From contig NZ_CP037864.1 of NCBI RefSeq assembly GCF_004353845.1, positions 992,001 to 1,056,000 of the forward strand: a stretch of 64,000 bases of DNA, written 5' to 3'. A program made the translations under genes and the position numbers. Numbering within the stretch: the stretch's first letter is position 1; every line of letters begins with the position of its first letter. Positions 8,447-17,158 of this stretch are shown in pieces. The notes under the pieces were generated by a model. That model saw only the letters and a program-made list of their open reading frames with translations. It did not search any database and had not been told where the DNA came from. This DNA comes from Citrobacter arsenatis (GTDB lineage: Bacteria > Pseudomonadota > Gammaproteobacteria > Enterobacterales > Enterobacteriaceae).

Positions 8447-9157
8447 TGCCAGCTGCGGCTGAACCACTTCGTGACTCAACGGCTTGCTGATTACGTAACG
8501 GCCATCGACGACGGAAACGGTCGGTGGCTTACGCGTTTGTTCAAAGTAATCGTATCCCGGCTTAAGCTGCGCCCAGAAATCTTTGTAATACGAGAACTTA
8601 TGGCGCTGCATGTTGGCGTCGGTCATGCGGAACGGGTAAATGCTAACCTGTACGCTGGACTGCCCAAACACTAGCGCGCCGGTGACAAACTGGAAAATCT
8701 CATCAATGCCGTTGTCGGTCATCGCGTAGCAGCCGACGGAAACGCAGGCGCCGTGGATCATCAGGTATTTACCTTCATAACCGTGTGCGCGGTCGTAGGC
8801 GTTAGGGAAACCAATGTTAATCGCTTTATAGAAACGGCTATCCGGTTTCAGCTGCCCGCGTTGTACGCTGTAAAACCCTTCCGGACTTTTGAAATCGCCC
8901 TGACGCTGTTTCGGCCCCAGGCCGCCGGAATAATTGCAGATCTTATAGCTGTCGAGCAATTGATACTGTTCACCCATCTTGACGTACAGATCCAGCGTGC
9001 GCTCTTCTTTGAAGATCTGGATATAGACGGGGGAGCCCATTAATTGCTGCTTATATTCTTTGCTGACGGGCGTCGTCGGGCTGCTGCTGCTCAGCAAACC
9101 GGCAAATGAAACGCACGGCAATAAAAGCATCGCAAGTAAAAATGCGATTTTACGCAT
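8417..9157 (-). CDS. yafK: Periplasmic L,D-transpeptidase-family protein YafK (DpaA/LdtF)
   Basis: 246 residues with a signal peptide (M-R-K-I-A-F-L-L-A-M-L-L-L-P, cleavage near residue 19) and a YkuD-type domain. The active-site segment is H135-G-A-C-V-S-V-G-C143-Y-A-M. In E. coli this protein detaches Braun lipoprotein from peptidoglycan rather than making new crosslinks. It acts in the periplasm. It is transcribed divergently from yafL across 349 bp and overlaps the end of yafJ. Confidence 0.95.
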   Translation of the reverse strand: MRKIAFLLAMLLLPCVSFAGLLSSSSPTTPVSKEYKQQLMGSPVYIQIFKEERTLDLYVKMGEQYQLLDSYKICNYSGGLGPKQRQGDFKSPEGFYSVQRGQLKPDSRFYKAINIGFPNAYDRAHGYEGKYLMIHGACVSVGCYAMTDNGIDEIFQFVTGALVFGQSSVQVSIYPFRMTDANMQRHKFSYYKDFWAQLKPGYDYFEQTRKPPTVSVVDGRYVISKPLSHEVVQPQLASNYTLPETK

Positions 9158-9506
9158 ACTGCTTATTCCTTGATAAAACGATTACACACGCCAGGACGGC
9201 AAAAAGAGTCCCCAAATCGGATAAATCTGGATCTGGAGCGCTCACATTATCACCCAGAGAGTTTTTCGCAAGTCTCTCGTGCGGCGTTTACACTTTAGAT
9301 TTTCTTTATACGGAAAATTGTACTTAAAGGCAGTCAGACACTGGCGTATTTTGTGCGTGAGCGCACTTCATTTAGTCTTATGAGTGCAGAAATTCTAATG
9401 TATTGAATTTAAAAAATTAATAATTTAATAATCGAATATTAAAATGGAATACCCGGCAATGGCGGTAGACTGCGTCGAACGTATTTGATTAGGTATTCTT
9501 GTTTTT
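9158..9506. other. yafK-yafL divergent intergenic region
   Basis: 349 bp without a convincing gene. It contains a small stem (GTGCG/CGCAC, 9353-9366) and a very A+T-rich tract at about 9400-9445 where a promoter for yafL is likely: TTGAAT, then 17 bases, then TAATAA. In K-12 the dinJ-yafQ toxin-antitoxin genes lie near this junction; no trace is seen here. Confidence 0.5.
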
Positions 9507-10268
9507 ATGTCTTTAGTCTCTGCGCCCCGACGCTTTTTGCCGGGTCTGCTGTCTTTGTGTGTTGTGTTGTCCTCTCCGTCTGTCGCCAAAGTCCAGCCCC
9601 TCATATCTGACGCCCATTTAAGCTATGCAGCGCAAATGCGCATGCGTAATCGCGCCCGGCTGCTGAAGCAGTACCACGCGCAGGTAAAAAAGCAGGCAAG
9701 TTATGTGGTGGAAGGAAATGCGCAAAGTAAAAGCGCGCTGCGCCAGCAAAACAGGACGCTGATTAAACAGCACCCGGAGTGGTTCCCTGGGCCGCTGAAA
9801 GCGAGCGATCATCGCTGGCAGGAACTGGCTGAGAATGATCATTTTCTCAGTAGCGATCATCTGCACAACATGACCGAAGTGGCAATTCACCGTCTTGAGC
9901 AGCAGCTAGGTAAACCGTATTTGTGGGGAGGGACTAGCCCGGATCAAGGGTTTGACTGCAGCGGGCTGATTTTTTATGCCTACAACAAAATCCTGGCGGC
10001 AAAACTGCCGCGTACGGCGAATGAAATGTATCACTACCGGCGGGCAACCATCGTCGCCAATCGCGATCTTCGCCGTGGGGATTTAGTGTTCTTTCATATT
10101 CACAGTCGAGATATTGCCGATCATATGGGCGTCTATTTAGGGCAGGGACAATTTATTGAATCGCCGCGTACCGGAGAAACCATTCGGGTGAGTAATTTAT
10201 CCGATGATTTCTGGCAGGATCATTATCTCGGTGCCCGGCGTATTCTTACGGAAAATACTATTCTGTAA
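9507..10268 (+). CDS. yafL: NlpC/P60 cell-wall peptidase YafL
   Basis: 253 residues. The N-terminal hydrophobic segment (about 8-27) is a signal peptide or membrane anchor, and residues about 125-250 form an NlpC/P60 domain. Catalytic residues can be placed: C151 in F-D-C-S-G-L and H206 in D-H-M-G-V-Y. Such enzymes cleave gamma-D-Glu-diaminopimelate bonds of peptidoglycan stem peptides in the periplasm. It is close in length to E. coli YafL (249). It converges on the Flag-2 gene lfhA 38 bp downstream, with a stem-loop between them. Confidence 0.93.
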   Translation: MSLVSAPRRFLPGLLSLCVVLSSPSVAKVQPLISDAHLSYAAQMRMRNRARLLKQYHAQVKKQASYVVEGNAQSKSALRQQNRTLIKQHPEWFPGPLKASDHRWQELAENDHFLSSDHLHNMTEVAIHRLEQQLGKPYLWGGTSPDQGFDCSGLIFYAYNKILAAKLPRTANEMYHYRRATIVANRDLRRGDLVFFHIHSRDIADHMGVYLGQGQFIESPRTGETIRVSNLSDDFWQDHYLGARRILTENTIL

Positions 10269-10274
10269 TCAACA

Positions 10275-10297
10275 AGGCGGTGCGAATGGCACCGCCT
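10275..10297. terminator. Stem-loop between yafL and lfhA
   Basis: A 9-bp perfect stem (10275-10283 with 10289-10297, loop GAATG) between convergent genes. No strong T run follows on either strand (on the minus strand TTGTTGATT), so it is probably a weak bidirectional terminator. Confidence 0.6.
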
Positions 10298-10306
10298 CGT
10301 CAGGGG

Positions 10307-12400
10307 TTAACTCAACGCCCCCATGATCTTTAATTCCAGCTCATCCGGAACTTCGTTATAAGACAACACCTGCAAACCCGGTGCGAACAGGCGCGCATAG
10401 CGCGCGAGCAGAGGACGTAGCTGCGGTGCGACCAGCAGGACCGGTTCTTTCCCCGCGGCTTTCATCTGTTCTTTAATCTGTGGCATATTGGTCTGGAACT
10501 GATTGAGCATATTCGGATCGACCGGTACGCTATCGAGCACCACTTTGCCGCTTTGCTGAGCCTGATTCACCACATTTGCCAGCAGATTTTCCAGCTCATT
10601 GTTCAGGGTGTACACCGCCAGCTCATCTTTGCGTACAAACGGATGGGTAATGCTGCGACGGAGCGCCAGACGCACATCTGCTGTTAACAGAATATGATCT
10701 TTGGTGACGGCGCTACTGGCGACCAACACGGTGGCAATCGTGACGATATCGCGCAGCGGCACGCCTTCGACCAGCAGCGCCCGGTAAACCTTCAGGAGCT
10801 GGCTATAATTGAGCGCTGCGCTCAGATCTTCCGCCAAACGGGGCGCCATCGAGGAAAGGCGGTTATGCAATTGCGTAATATCGTCGTAGTTAAACAGGTC
10901 AGGAATATAGTTGCGAATGATCTTATTCACATGCGTCGCGATGACGCTGGCGCTATCAATAACCTGATACCCCATATTTAGCGCTTTGGCTTTTTGCGCC
11001 GGGACAATCCACGTGACCGGCATACCGTAGGCCGGATCGTGGCCTAAAACACCATCGATCTCGCCGTAGGTTTCACTGGAAGGCAGCGCCATCAGCTTAT
11101 CTGAGGGAATATCGGCCTCATCAGCCTTGATCCCGTTGATAAAAATGGCGTACTGGGTCGGTTTTAGACGGAAGTTTTCGCGAATGCGAATTTCCGGTAG
11201 CAACACGCCGTTCGTGTCTGAGATAACCTGGCGCACACCGCGAATACGTTGGGTAAGCGGGTTCCCTTTGGATTTGTCCACCAGCGACACCAGCTTGTAC
11301 CCGAGGCTCAGGCTAATTGGCTCAATCAAGGGGATCGTTTCCCAACTGACCTGTTGCTCGGTGGTTTCAACGATGGTTTTGGTCAGCGTCTCAAGGTTTT
11401 TCTCTTCAGTCTCAGCCACCTTCGGGCGCTTGCTCATACGCCAGGCGGTGAATCCCAGCAGGGCGCTGAACACAAGGAACGGGAAATGCGGCATCCCCGG
11501 CACCACCGCCAGTACAAACATAATGCTGGTGGCGGTATAAAGCACGGAGGGGCTGGCCAGCAGCTGGCTTCGCACGTCAGTGGCGATATCACCGCTGTCG
11601 CTCACGCGAGTAACGATAATTGCCGCCGCCGTCGACAGTAGCAGAGACGGGATCTGGGCGACCAGACCGTCACCGATGGTCATCAGTACGTATTGCTGGA
11701 ATGCGGCTTCGGCGCTTAAATCGTATTTGAAAATACCGATACAGACGCCGCCGATCAGGTTAATGGCCAGGATCATCATCCCAGCGATGGCATCACCGCG
11801 CACGAACTTCGACGCACCGTCCATTGCGCCATAGAAATCCGCTTCGCCCGCCACGTCTTTACGTCGCGCCTGTGCCTGGGCCTGATTAATCAGCCCCGCG
11901 TTCAGATCGGCGTCGATCGCCATCTGCTTCCCGGGCATGGCGTCGAGGGTAAAGCGGGCCGAAACTTCTGAGATACGTTCGGCACCCTTGGTCACCACGA
12001 TAAAGTTGATGATCATCAGGATGATGAACACCACAAAACCGACGACAAAGTTACCGCCGATCACCACCTGACCGAAGGACTCAATCACCTTACCGGCAGC
12101 GCCTGCGCCCATATGGCCGTGCAGTAACACCACGCGCGTTGACGCCACGTTCAGCGTCAAGCGCATCAACGTGGTGATCAGCAAAATGGTCGGGAACAGG
12201 CTGAATTCGAGCGGGCGTTTCGCGGAAACGGCCACCAACAGCACCATCACCGCCAGCACGATGTTAAAGGTGAACAGAATATCCAATAGTGCTGGTGGTA
12301 ATGGCAGGATCACCATCGCCAGGATACACAGTATTACCAGTGGAATACCGATGTTACCGTTACGCAGCAATGCGAGGAGTTGTTTAGTTGTTTTCGGCAT
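10307..12400 (-). CDS. lfhA: Lateral flagellar export gate protein LfhA (FlhA family)
   Basis: 697 residues, full FlhA length. About eight N-terminal membrane segments (residues about 15-310) include the conserved F-V-V-G-F-V-V-F and D-A-M-P-G-K-Q-M-A-I-D segments of the FHIPEP signature, followed by the large cytoplasmic domain. With LfhB it forms the proton-driven export gate and docks chaperone-substrate complexes. K-12 carries only the truncated remnant fhiA at this place, whereas this copy is intact. Its start overlaps the end of lfhB by 17 bp, so it is the last gene of the lfiM-N-P-Q-R-lfhB-lfhA operon. Confidence 0.97.
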   Translation of the reverse strand: MPKTTKQLLALLRNGNIGIPLVILCILAMVILPLPPALLDILFTFNIVLAVMVLLVAVSAKRPLEFSLFPTILLITTLMRLTLNVASTRVVLLHGHMGAGAAGKVIESFGQVVIGGNFVVGFVVFIILMIINFIVVTKGAERISEVSARFTLDAMPGKQMAIDADLNAGLINQAQAQARRKDVAGEADFYGAMDGASKFVRGDAIAGMMILAINLIGGVCIGIFKYDLSAEAAFQQYVLMTIGDGLVAQIPSLLLSTAAAIIVTRVSDSGDIATDVRSQLLASPSVLYTATSIMFVLAVVPGMPHFPFLVFSALLGFTAWRMSKRPKVAETEEKNLETLTKTIVETTEQQVSWETIPLIEPISLSLGYKLVSLVDKSKGNPLTQRIRGVRQVISDTNGVLLPEIRIRENFRLKPTQYAIFINGIKADEADIPSDKLMALPSSETYGEIDGVLGHDPAYGMPVTWIVPAQKAKALNMGYQVIDSASVIATHVNKIIRNYIPDLFNYDDITQLHNRLSSMAPRLAEDLSAALNYSQLLKVYRALLVEGVPLRDIVTIATVLVASSAVTKDHILLTADVRLALRRSITHPFVRKDELAVYTLNNELENLLANVVNQAQQSGKVVLDSVPVDPNMLNQFQTNMPQIKEQMKAAGKEPVLLVAPQLRPLLARYARLFAPGLQVLSYNEVPDELELKIMGALS

Positions 12401-13523
12401 CCAGTTTAAGAACCTCTTTTGGAATGGAAATATGTCTGTTCAGCGATGGACGTGCTTGTGAACCGTCACGCCAGTGCTTCATTTGCAGTACATAGGTCAG
12501 GACGTGTGCAATCGCCCGATAAAGTTGAAATGGGATCTGTTGATTGACCTGGGTGGTGTAATAAACCGAGCGCGCCAGCTTAGGAAATTCAACAATCTCA
12601 ATGTTGCTTTCCGCCGCCACCTGACGGATATACAGCGCGATTTCATCGGTGCCTTTGGCGACAACAAAAGGCGCGGCGGCGCGTGACTGGTCGTACTGCA
12701 ACGCCACGGCATAGTGGGTTGGGTTGGTGATCACCACATCGGCTTTTGGCACGACCTTGCGAATTTGCCCCATCGCCATTTGCCGTTGCAGGCGACGGAT
12801 CCTGGCCCGTACTTCCGGTTTACCTTCCTGATTTTTATATTCTTCCTTCACTTCCTGTTTGGTCATCTTCAACCCTTTGGTGAACATTTTTTTCGCCAGA
12901 GGAACATCGATCACCGCGAAAAAGACAAACAGGATGACAAAGTTGCGCATGATGCTGCTGTACAGCGCCAGGCCATCGCTGACGGCTTGTTTGAAATACA
13001 GCTCCTGCAGACCCAGAAAGGCGGCCACGTTATTGCGCACGCTAATCCACAGCATCACCAGTAGCACAATCGCTTTGAGCGTCATCTTGCCGGTGTCCAC
13101 CAGGTGGTCGGTAGAAAATAAGCGGCCAATTCCTTTGAGCGGGCTTAATTTGCTAAAGTCCGGCAAAATTTTCTTTGGCAGGAAAAGCCAGCCTCCAGGA
13201 ATTAGCGAGGCAAACAGTGCGGCGACAGGCATGGGTAATAGCGTCAGGATGAACTTGGCTAAAATCAGCAAATGGTGTTCGAGAAACTGACCGATGATGT
13301 CCGGGTTGTTAATGTTCTGCGCATACTGATGCACGCTGATAAAGCTTTCGCGGACAAAATCCTCATACCAGGGGAAGCTGCTGGAAATCACCATAAACGC
13401 GGCAAACAGACTGGCGGCAAGCCCCATATCTTTTGAGCGCGGAATTTGCCCCTCTTGCCTGGCTTTGCGAAGTTTTTGCGCCGAGGGTTTTTCTGTTTTT
13501 TCTTCGCTGCTGCTATCCGCCAT
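12384..13523 (-). CDS. lfhB: Lateral flagellar export switch protein LfhB (FlhB family)
   Basis: 379 residues. A charged N-terminus (E-K-T-E-K-P-S-A-Q-K-L) is typical of FlhB, followed by four membrane segments and a cytoplasmic domain with the N267-P-T-H autocleavage motif that switches export from hook to filament substrates. The start at 13523 gives M-A-D-S-S-S-E-E-K as in FlhB and overlaps lfiR by 11 bp. A longer open frame upstream has no family support. Confidence 0.96.
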   Translation of the reverse strand: MADSSSEEKTEKPSAQKLRKARQEGQIPRSKDMGLAASLFAAFMVISSSFPWYEDFVRESFISVHQYAQNINNPDIIGQFLEHHLLILAKFILTLLPMPVAALFASLIPGGWLFLPKKILPDFSKLSPLKGIGRLFSTDHLVDTGKMTLKAIVLLVMLWISVRNNVAAFLGLQELYFKQAVSDGLALYSSIMRNFVILFVFFAVIDVPLAKKMFTKGLKMTKQEVKEEYKNQEGKPEVRARIRRLQRQMAMGQIRKVVPKADVVITNPTHYAVALQYDQSRAAAPFVVAKGTDEIALYIRQVAAESNIEIVEFPKLARSVYYTTQVNQQIPFQLYRAIAHVLTYVLQMKHWRDGSQARPSLNRHISIPKEVLKLDAENN

Positions 13524-14295
13524 AGTGCCCCTTGAGCGCGTCAAGCTGCTGCAAGACGAAGTTCGCCAGGTGCAGATAGTGGTCGGGCAGGTTATAGAGC
13601 AGAGTCGCAAAGCAGATAAGACCTGCCAGCATGTTGATCGGAAAACCTAACGAGTACAGGTTGAGCGGAGGCGCAATGCGGTTAAGCAAACCAAAGCAGC
13701 CCTGGACAATCAGCATGATAAAGGTTGTCGGCAGCGCCAGCAGCGTGGCCGCGGCAAACACCCAGCCCAGCGCAAGGGAAATGGTACGCAGAGATTGCGG
13801 ATGCAGCGCATTGCCAATCGGCCAATACGTAAAGCCTTTGAATAAAATGCTCACCAGCAGCAAATGCCCATCCATCGCAAAGAACAGTATTACCGCGTAG
13901 ATGTTGATCATCTCCGCCAGGACCGTCGTTGACGCGCCGCTGCTGGGGTCGTTCATCACCGCCATGCTCATCCCCATATTGAATGAGAGGATCTGGCCCG
14001 CCAACTGCAGCGCTAAAAATAAAAACTGCAACATCAGGCCGAAAAGCATGCCCCACAGAAACTGCTCTGCGGTCAAAATAATGCTGTTGATCGACAGCAG
14101 GTTGTCAGGAACCGGATGGGGGATAAGCGGCGTAATGATAAAGGCCAGCGCCAGCGACAAAATAATGCGTATCCGCACCGTGAGCGCCGCGTTATCCAGC
14201 ACCGGCGCGTAGTGAATAAACGCCATAATGCGCACGAATGGAAACCACATGCCCAGTATCAGGTTACTTAACTGTGTAACGTCTGTTTCGCGCAT
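13513..14295 (-). CDS. lfiR: Lateral flagellar export protein LfiR (FliR family)
   Basis: 260 residues with about six hydrophobic segments, the FliR pattern. FliR, with FliP and FliQ, builds the export channel at the centre of the MS ring. It sits one base downstream of lfiQ and overlaps lfhB, so the genes are translationally coupled. Confidence 0.95.
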   Translation of the reverse strand: MRETDVTQLSNLILGMWFPFVRIMAFIHYAPVLDNAALTVRIRIILSLALAFIITPLIPHPVPDNLLSINSIILTAEQFLWGMLFGLMLQFLFLALQLAGQILSFNMGMSMAVMNDPSSGASTTVLAEMINIYAVILFFAMDGHLLLVSILFKGFTYWPIGNALHPQSLRTISLALGWVFAAATLLALPTTFIMLIVQGCFGLLNRIAPPLNLYSLGFPINMLAGLICFATLLYNLPDHYLHLANFVLQQLDALKGHYGG

Positions 14296-14296
14296 A

Positions 14297-14569
14297 TCAG
14301 TGCACCAGAATGGCGGCCTGAGTGAACAGATGCACGCAGAGATCGCTCAACTGGACGATCATCCATTTACCGCAAATGCCCAATACGGCGAGGGTGACGA
14401 TAAGCCTGGGCAAAAAGCTGAGCGTTTGTTCGTTAATCTGCGTCACGGCCTGAAAAATGCTGACCAGCATCCCTACCAGCAGGCTGGGAACGACCAACAC
14501 GCAGACTAAAATGATCACGACTTTTATGCCGCTGGCGACGATATCTGCGGCTACATCAATGGTTAACAT
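14297..14569 (-). CDS. lfiQ: Lateral flagellar export protein LfiQ (FliQ family)
   Basis: 90 residues with two long hydrophobic helices and a P-S-L-L-V-G-M-L-V-S-I-F-Q segment between them, the size and topology of FliQ. It is part of the FliPQR export channel. It lies between lfiP (12-bp gap) and lfiR. Confidence 0.95.
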   Translation of the reverse strand: MLTIDVAADIVASGIKVVIILVCVLVVPSLLVGMLVSIFQAVTQINEQTLSFLPRLIVTLAVLGICGKWMIVQLSDLCVHLFTQAAILVH

Positions 14570-14581
14570 ATCCGATCTCCG

Positions 14582-15340
14582 TTAGCCCAGTCCCAGACCG
14601 CGAATACTGGAGGTCAGCGTACCGACGGTCAGCGCCCAGCCGTCAATAAGCACAAACAGCATCAGCTTAAAGGGCAGCGAAACGATCAGCGGCGACAGCA
14701 TCATCATCCCCATCGCCATCAGTACGCTGGCAACGATCAGGTCGATCACCAGGAATGGGATGTAAATCATGAAGCCTATCTGGAAGGCGGTTTTCAGTTC
14801 GCTCAGCACATATGCGGGAACGATAATGGAGAGATCCTGATCGGCTGCGTTACCTTTCGCGTTGGCGATCGTCATTATTTGCGCAATCGCTTTTTTGTTG
14901 GTCTGCGCCAGCATAAAGCGCTTCAATGGTGAGGCTGCGGTGCTCAGGGCGTCGGGGAGCGTGATCTGATCGTTTTCAAAAGGCACAACCGCGTGGTCGT
15001 AAATGTTGATCCAGATTGGACGCATCACCAGCATGGTTAACGACAGCGCAATGCCTATCAGTATGCGGTTAGGCGGTGTTTGTTGCAGCCCCAACGCCTG
15101 GCGCAGCAGGGAAAGTACGATAATAAAACGCGTAAAGCAGGTCATCATCAGCACCAGGGTAGGCAGAATGCCCACCAGGGTCATCAGGATCAGGACCTGG
15201 ATTTTTACGCTGTATTCCTGGCTATTCCCGTGAGAAATCACATTCAGCAACGGGATATCTCCCCCTTGCGCGCAGGCAAAGGGAGAAAGGATGAGTAACG
15301 AGATACCCAGTATGAGCGTGAGGGTTGGTGCGCGTTTCAT
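14582..15340 (-). CDS. lfiP: Lateral flagellar export protein LfiP (FliP family)
   Basis: 252 residues starting with a cleavable-type signal (about residues 1-24), then hydrophobic helices with the FliP signature segments M-M-T-C-F-T-R-F-I-I-V-L-S-L-L-R and P-F-L-V-I-D-L-I-V-A-S-V-L-M-A-M-G. It forms the core of the export gate. The start overlaps the end of lfiN by 4 bp. No FliO-like gene lies between lfiN and lfiP. Confidence 0.96.
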   Translation of the reverse strand: MKRAPTLTLILGISLLILSPFACAQGGDIPLLNVISHGNSQEYSVKIQVLILMTLVGILPTLVLMMTCFTRFIIVLSLLRQALGLQQTPPNRILIGIALSLTMLVMRPIWINIYDHAVVPFENDQITLPDALSTAASPLKRFMLAQTNKKAIAQIMTIANAKGNAADQDLSIIVPAYVLSELKTAFQIGFMIYIPFLVIDLIVASVLMAMGMMMLSPLIVSLPFKLMLFVLIDGWALTVGTLTSSIRGLGLG

Positions 15341-15708
15341 GGTGCCAGGTCGTTGATTTCATTCGTGTTGAATTCAAGGACGCGCAGGCCATATTTTTCA
15401 TTCACCACCACCACTTCAGCCTTGCCTAGCAGGATGTTATTGACCTTAATATCCAGCGGCTCACCGGCGAGCTTATCCATCTCAATGACGGTGTCGTCAT
15501 CAATGTTCAGCAGATCGGACAGCATCACTTCCACGGATGATACTTCCAGCGTTAGCGTGACCGGAATACGTTTCAGTAACGACATCGACTCGGAAAAACG
15601 GTCTTCTAAACGCGCTACCAGCGTCTCTGTTACCGACGGCGCGGGCGGCGTGGTTGTTTCGGGCGCTAACTCGAAACCTTGTTCTAAAATATCTTCTGGC
15701 TTACTCAT
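15337..15708 (-). CDS. lfiN: Lateral flagellar motor switch protein LfiN (FliN family)
   Basis: 123 residues. The C-terminal SpoA domain (about 45-118) has the family features: hydrophobic strands around I-P-V-T-L-T-L-E-V and L-D-I-K-V-N-N-I-L-L-G-K-A-E-V-V-V-V-N-E. FliN forms the bulk of the cytoplasmic C ring and helps dock export substrates. It overlaps lfiM by 8 bp and lfiP by 4 bp. Confidence 0.93.
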   Translation of the reverse strand: MSKPEDILEQGFELAPETTTPPAPSVTETLVARLEDRFSESMSLLKRIPVTLTLEVSSVEVMLSDLLNIDDDTVIEMDKLAGEPLDIKVNNILLGKAEVVVVNEKYGLRVLEFNTNEINDLAP

Positions 15709-16564
15709 AGGATTTCTCCGTCTTGCTCGTTAATTCGGACAAAAACAGTTTGTCTTTGTCCTCTACGATCAGGGCATTAAATAATTCGGATTTCCCGATA
15801 TAAACAGGGAAAGTATCAGGCATGGCGATAGGTAAAATATCCCCAGGCTTAATCGTCGTCAGGTCGGCGACATTAAGGGATATTTCTGCAATCTTGACGT
15901 TCATGGTCAGTGGCAGCGTATGAATAATTTCTTTGATCAGCGTTTTTTTACGCGTCTCAATGCTGGCTTTATCAACCTGCTTTTTCTTCTCGCCGTGCTC
16001 GCTACGGCGGATCAAATTCAGAATGTAATCGGTATGCGAATCGTCCAGTAAGATGCGGAAACTGCAATTCTCATCATCACCTAATACAAATGTAAGTTGA
16101 TAAGCCCAGTGGGTTTGTATGGTGCTGCTGTCGGGTTTAAGCGTCAGTGGAATACCGGATATATTTTTATTAAAAATGATATTGCAAATATCCAGTGCCA
16201 GTCTGCTTCGCAGCCGAACTTCTGTTTTGGTTGGTAAATCATCCTGCGACTTCTCATCTGCGAGAGAAGATGTCAGGCCATAAAAGTTACCTAATAACAT
16301 TAACAATAATGCGCGATCGATATCAAAAGCTAAATGTCCTACCTGAGAAACTAATAATTCCGCACTTTTATTGATAACATCCATCTCACAGTGTATTTTT
16401 TTAAGTGTTATATTTGTGCGATGTTTTTTCAGAAAATAGTTTCCGAGATGTGATTCAATTGTATCAAAATTACCCGTAAACATAGTCGGCAGACGATGAT
16501 AAGGACGCCCAAGCCGGTTTCCTTCAAGTTTAAAGATTCCGGGCGTTTGACTATATTTCAGCAT
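15701..16564 (-). CDS. lfiM: Lateral flagellar motor switch protein LfiM (FliM-like)
   Basis: 287 residues, shorter than primary FliM (about 330). It ends in a SpoA-like domain resembling FliN, with I-A-E-I-S-L-N-V-A-D-L and L-P-I-A-M-P-D-T-F-P-V-Y. The first gene of the minus-strand lfiM-lfhA operon. The N-terminal EIDAL-type CheY-binding segment of primary FliM is not evident, which would fit a lateral motor not controlled by the chemotaxis regulator; this is inference. ATG 16564 is preferred, with a GAGAAAG site upstream. A TTG 48 bp further upstream is possible. Confidence 0.85.
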   Translation of the reverse strand: MLKYSQTPGIFKLEGNRLGRPYHRLPTMFTGNFDTIESHLGNYFLKKHRTNITLKKIHCEMDVINKSAELLVSQVGHLAFDIDRALLLMLLGNFYGLTSSLADEKSQDDLPTKTEVRLRSRLALDICNIIFNKNISGIPLTLKPDSSTIQTHWAYQLTFVLGDDENCSFRILLDDSHTDYILNLIRRSEHGEKKKQVDKASIETRKKTLIKEIIHTLPLTMNVKIAEISLNVADLTTIKPGDILPIAMPDTFPVYIGKSELFNALIVEDKDKLFLSELTSKTEKSYE

Positions 16565-17158
16565 GGTACGCTTTCTCAGCTGTAATTTCTGGGGCGGATG
16601 AATTGATATCAAATCCCGCGGTTATCAAAAAAAATACAAATCCATTTAATTTATGGTTCATCCCTGACGCTATTCTCATATTGTTGAAGTCCATTAGATA
16701 TGAAATGCAGTACCTACTTTCGTCTCTGATGTAGGGCTGCACATTAGATATTCTACCTCTCTCCTCTGCAAGTTATTAATGGCCTCAGGCTATAATTAAA
16801 AAATAATTAATTACGCATACGTGATGTTCCCCACTCATCCTCTAACCTTCTTACACGATGTCTTGGTGGTTTATTTTTATACTGTAATCATGATAAGTTG
16901 TTGTTTTTATTGTAATAATATTTTTATTATCTTTTAATTTAAGATTGTTAATAGCACCAGTGATAGTATTTTTTTAGGAAAAACCCTATCTGAAAATAGT
17001 CTTCAGTGGGGCTGCCCTATGAAAGGGCGGTAAAACATGAGCAAGGATGGGATTAAGACATGGCACGGGCGATATCTATTATTCGATGATTGTGCTTTGG
17101 AATGATTTGTATATTTCTCGTAACGGATGTTAACTTTACTTCTAAGTGTAAAATAATC
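16565..17158. other. lfiM-lafK divergent regulatory region
   Basis: About 594 bp, strongly A+T-rich, without a convincing gene. It must hold the promoters of lfiM-lfhA and lafK. Seen in it: poly-T/A tracts at about 16895-16940 and 16965-16975, a short stem (GCCCT/AGGGC, about 17013-17027), and a TGGCACG at 17061-17067 lacking the matching -12 element. H-NS-type silencing of this master region would be plausible but is not shown. Confidence 0.5.

Noticed and set aside
16551..16742. 63-codon frame starting GTG before lfiM with an AGAGG stretch upstream
   Set aside because: Ribosome site spacing is poor, no family is recognised and the frame overlaps the lfiM start; it is more likely leader sequence.
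17061..17076. TGGCACG upstream of lafK as a possible sigma-54 promoter
   Set aside because: The -24 part is perfect but the bases 12 positions on are AT, not GC, unlike the three accepted promoters.
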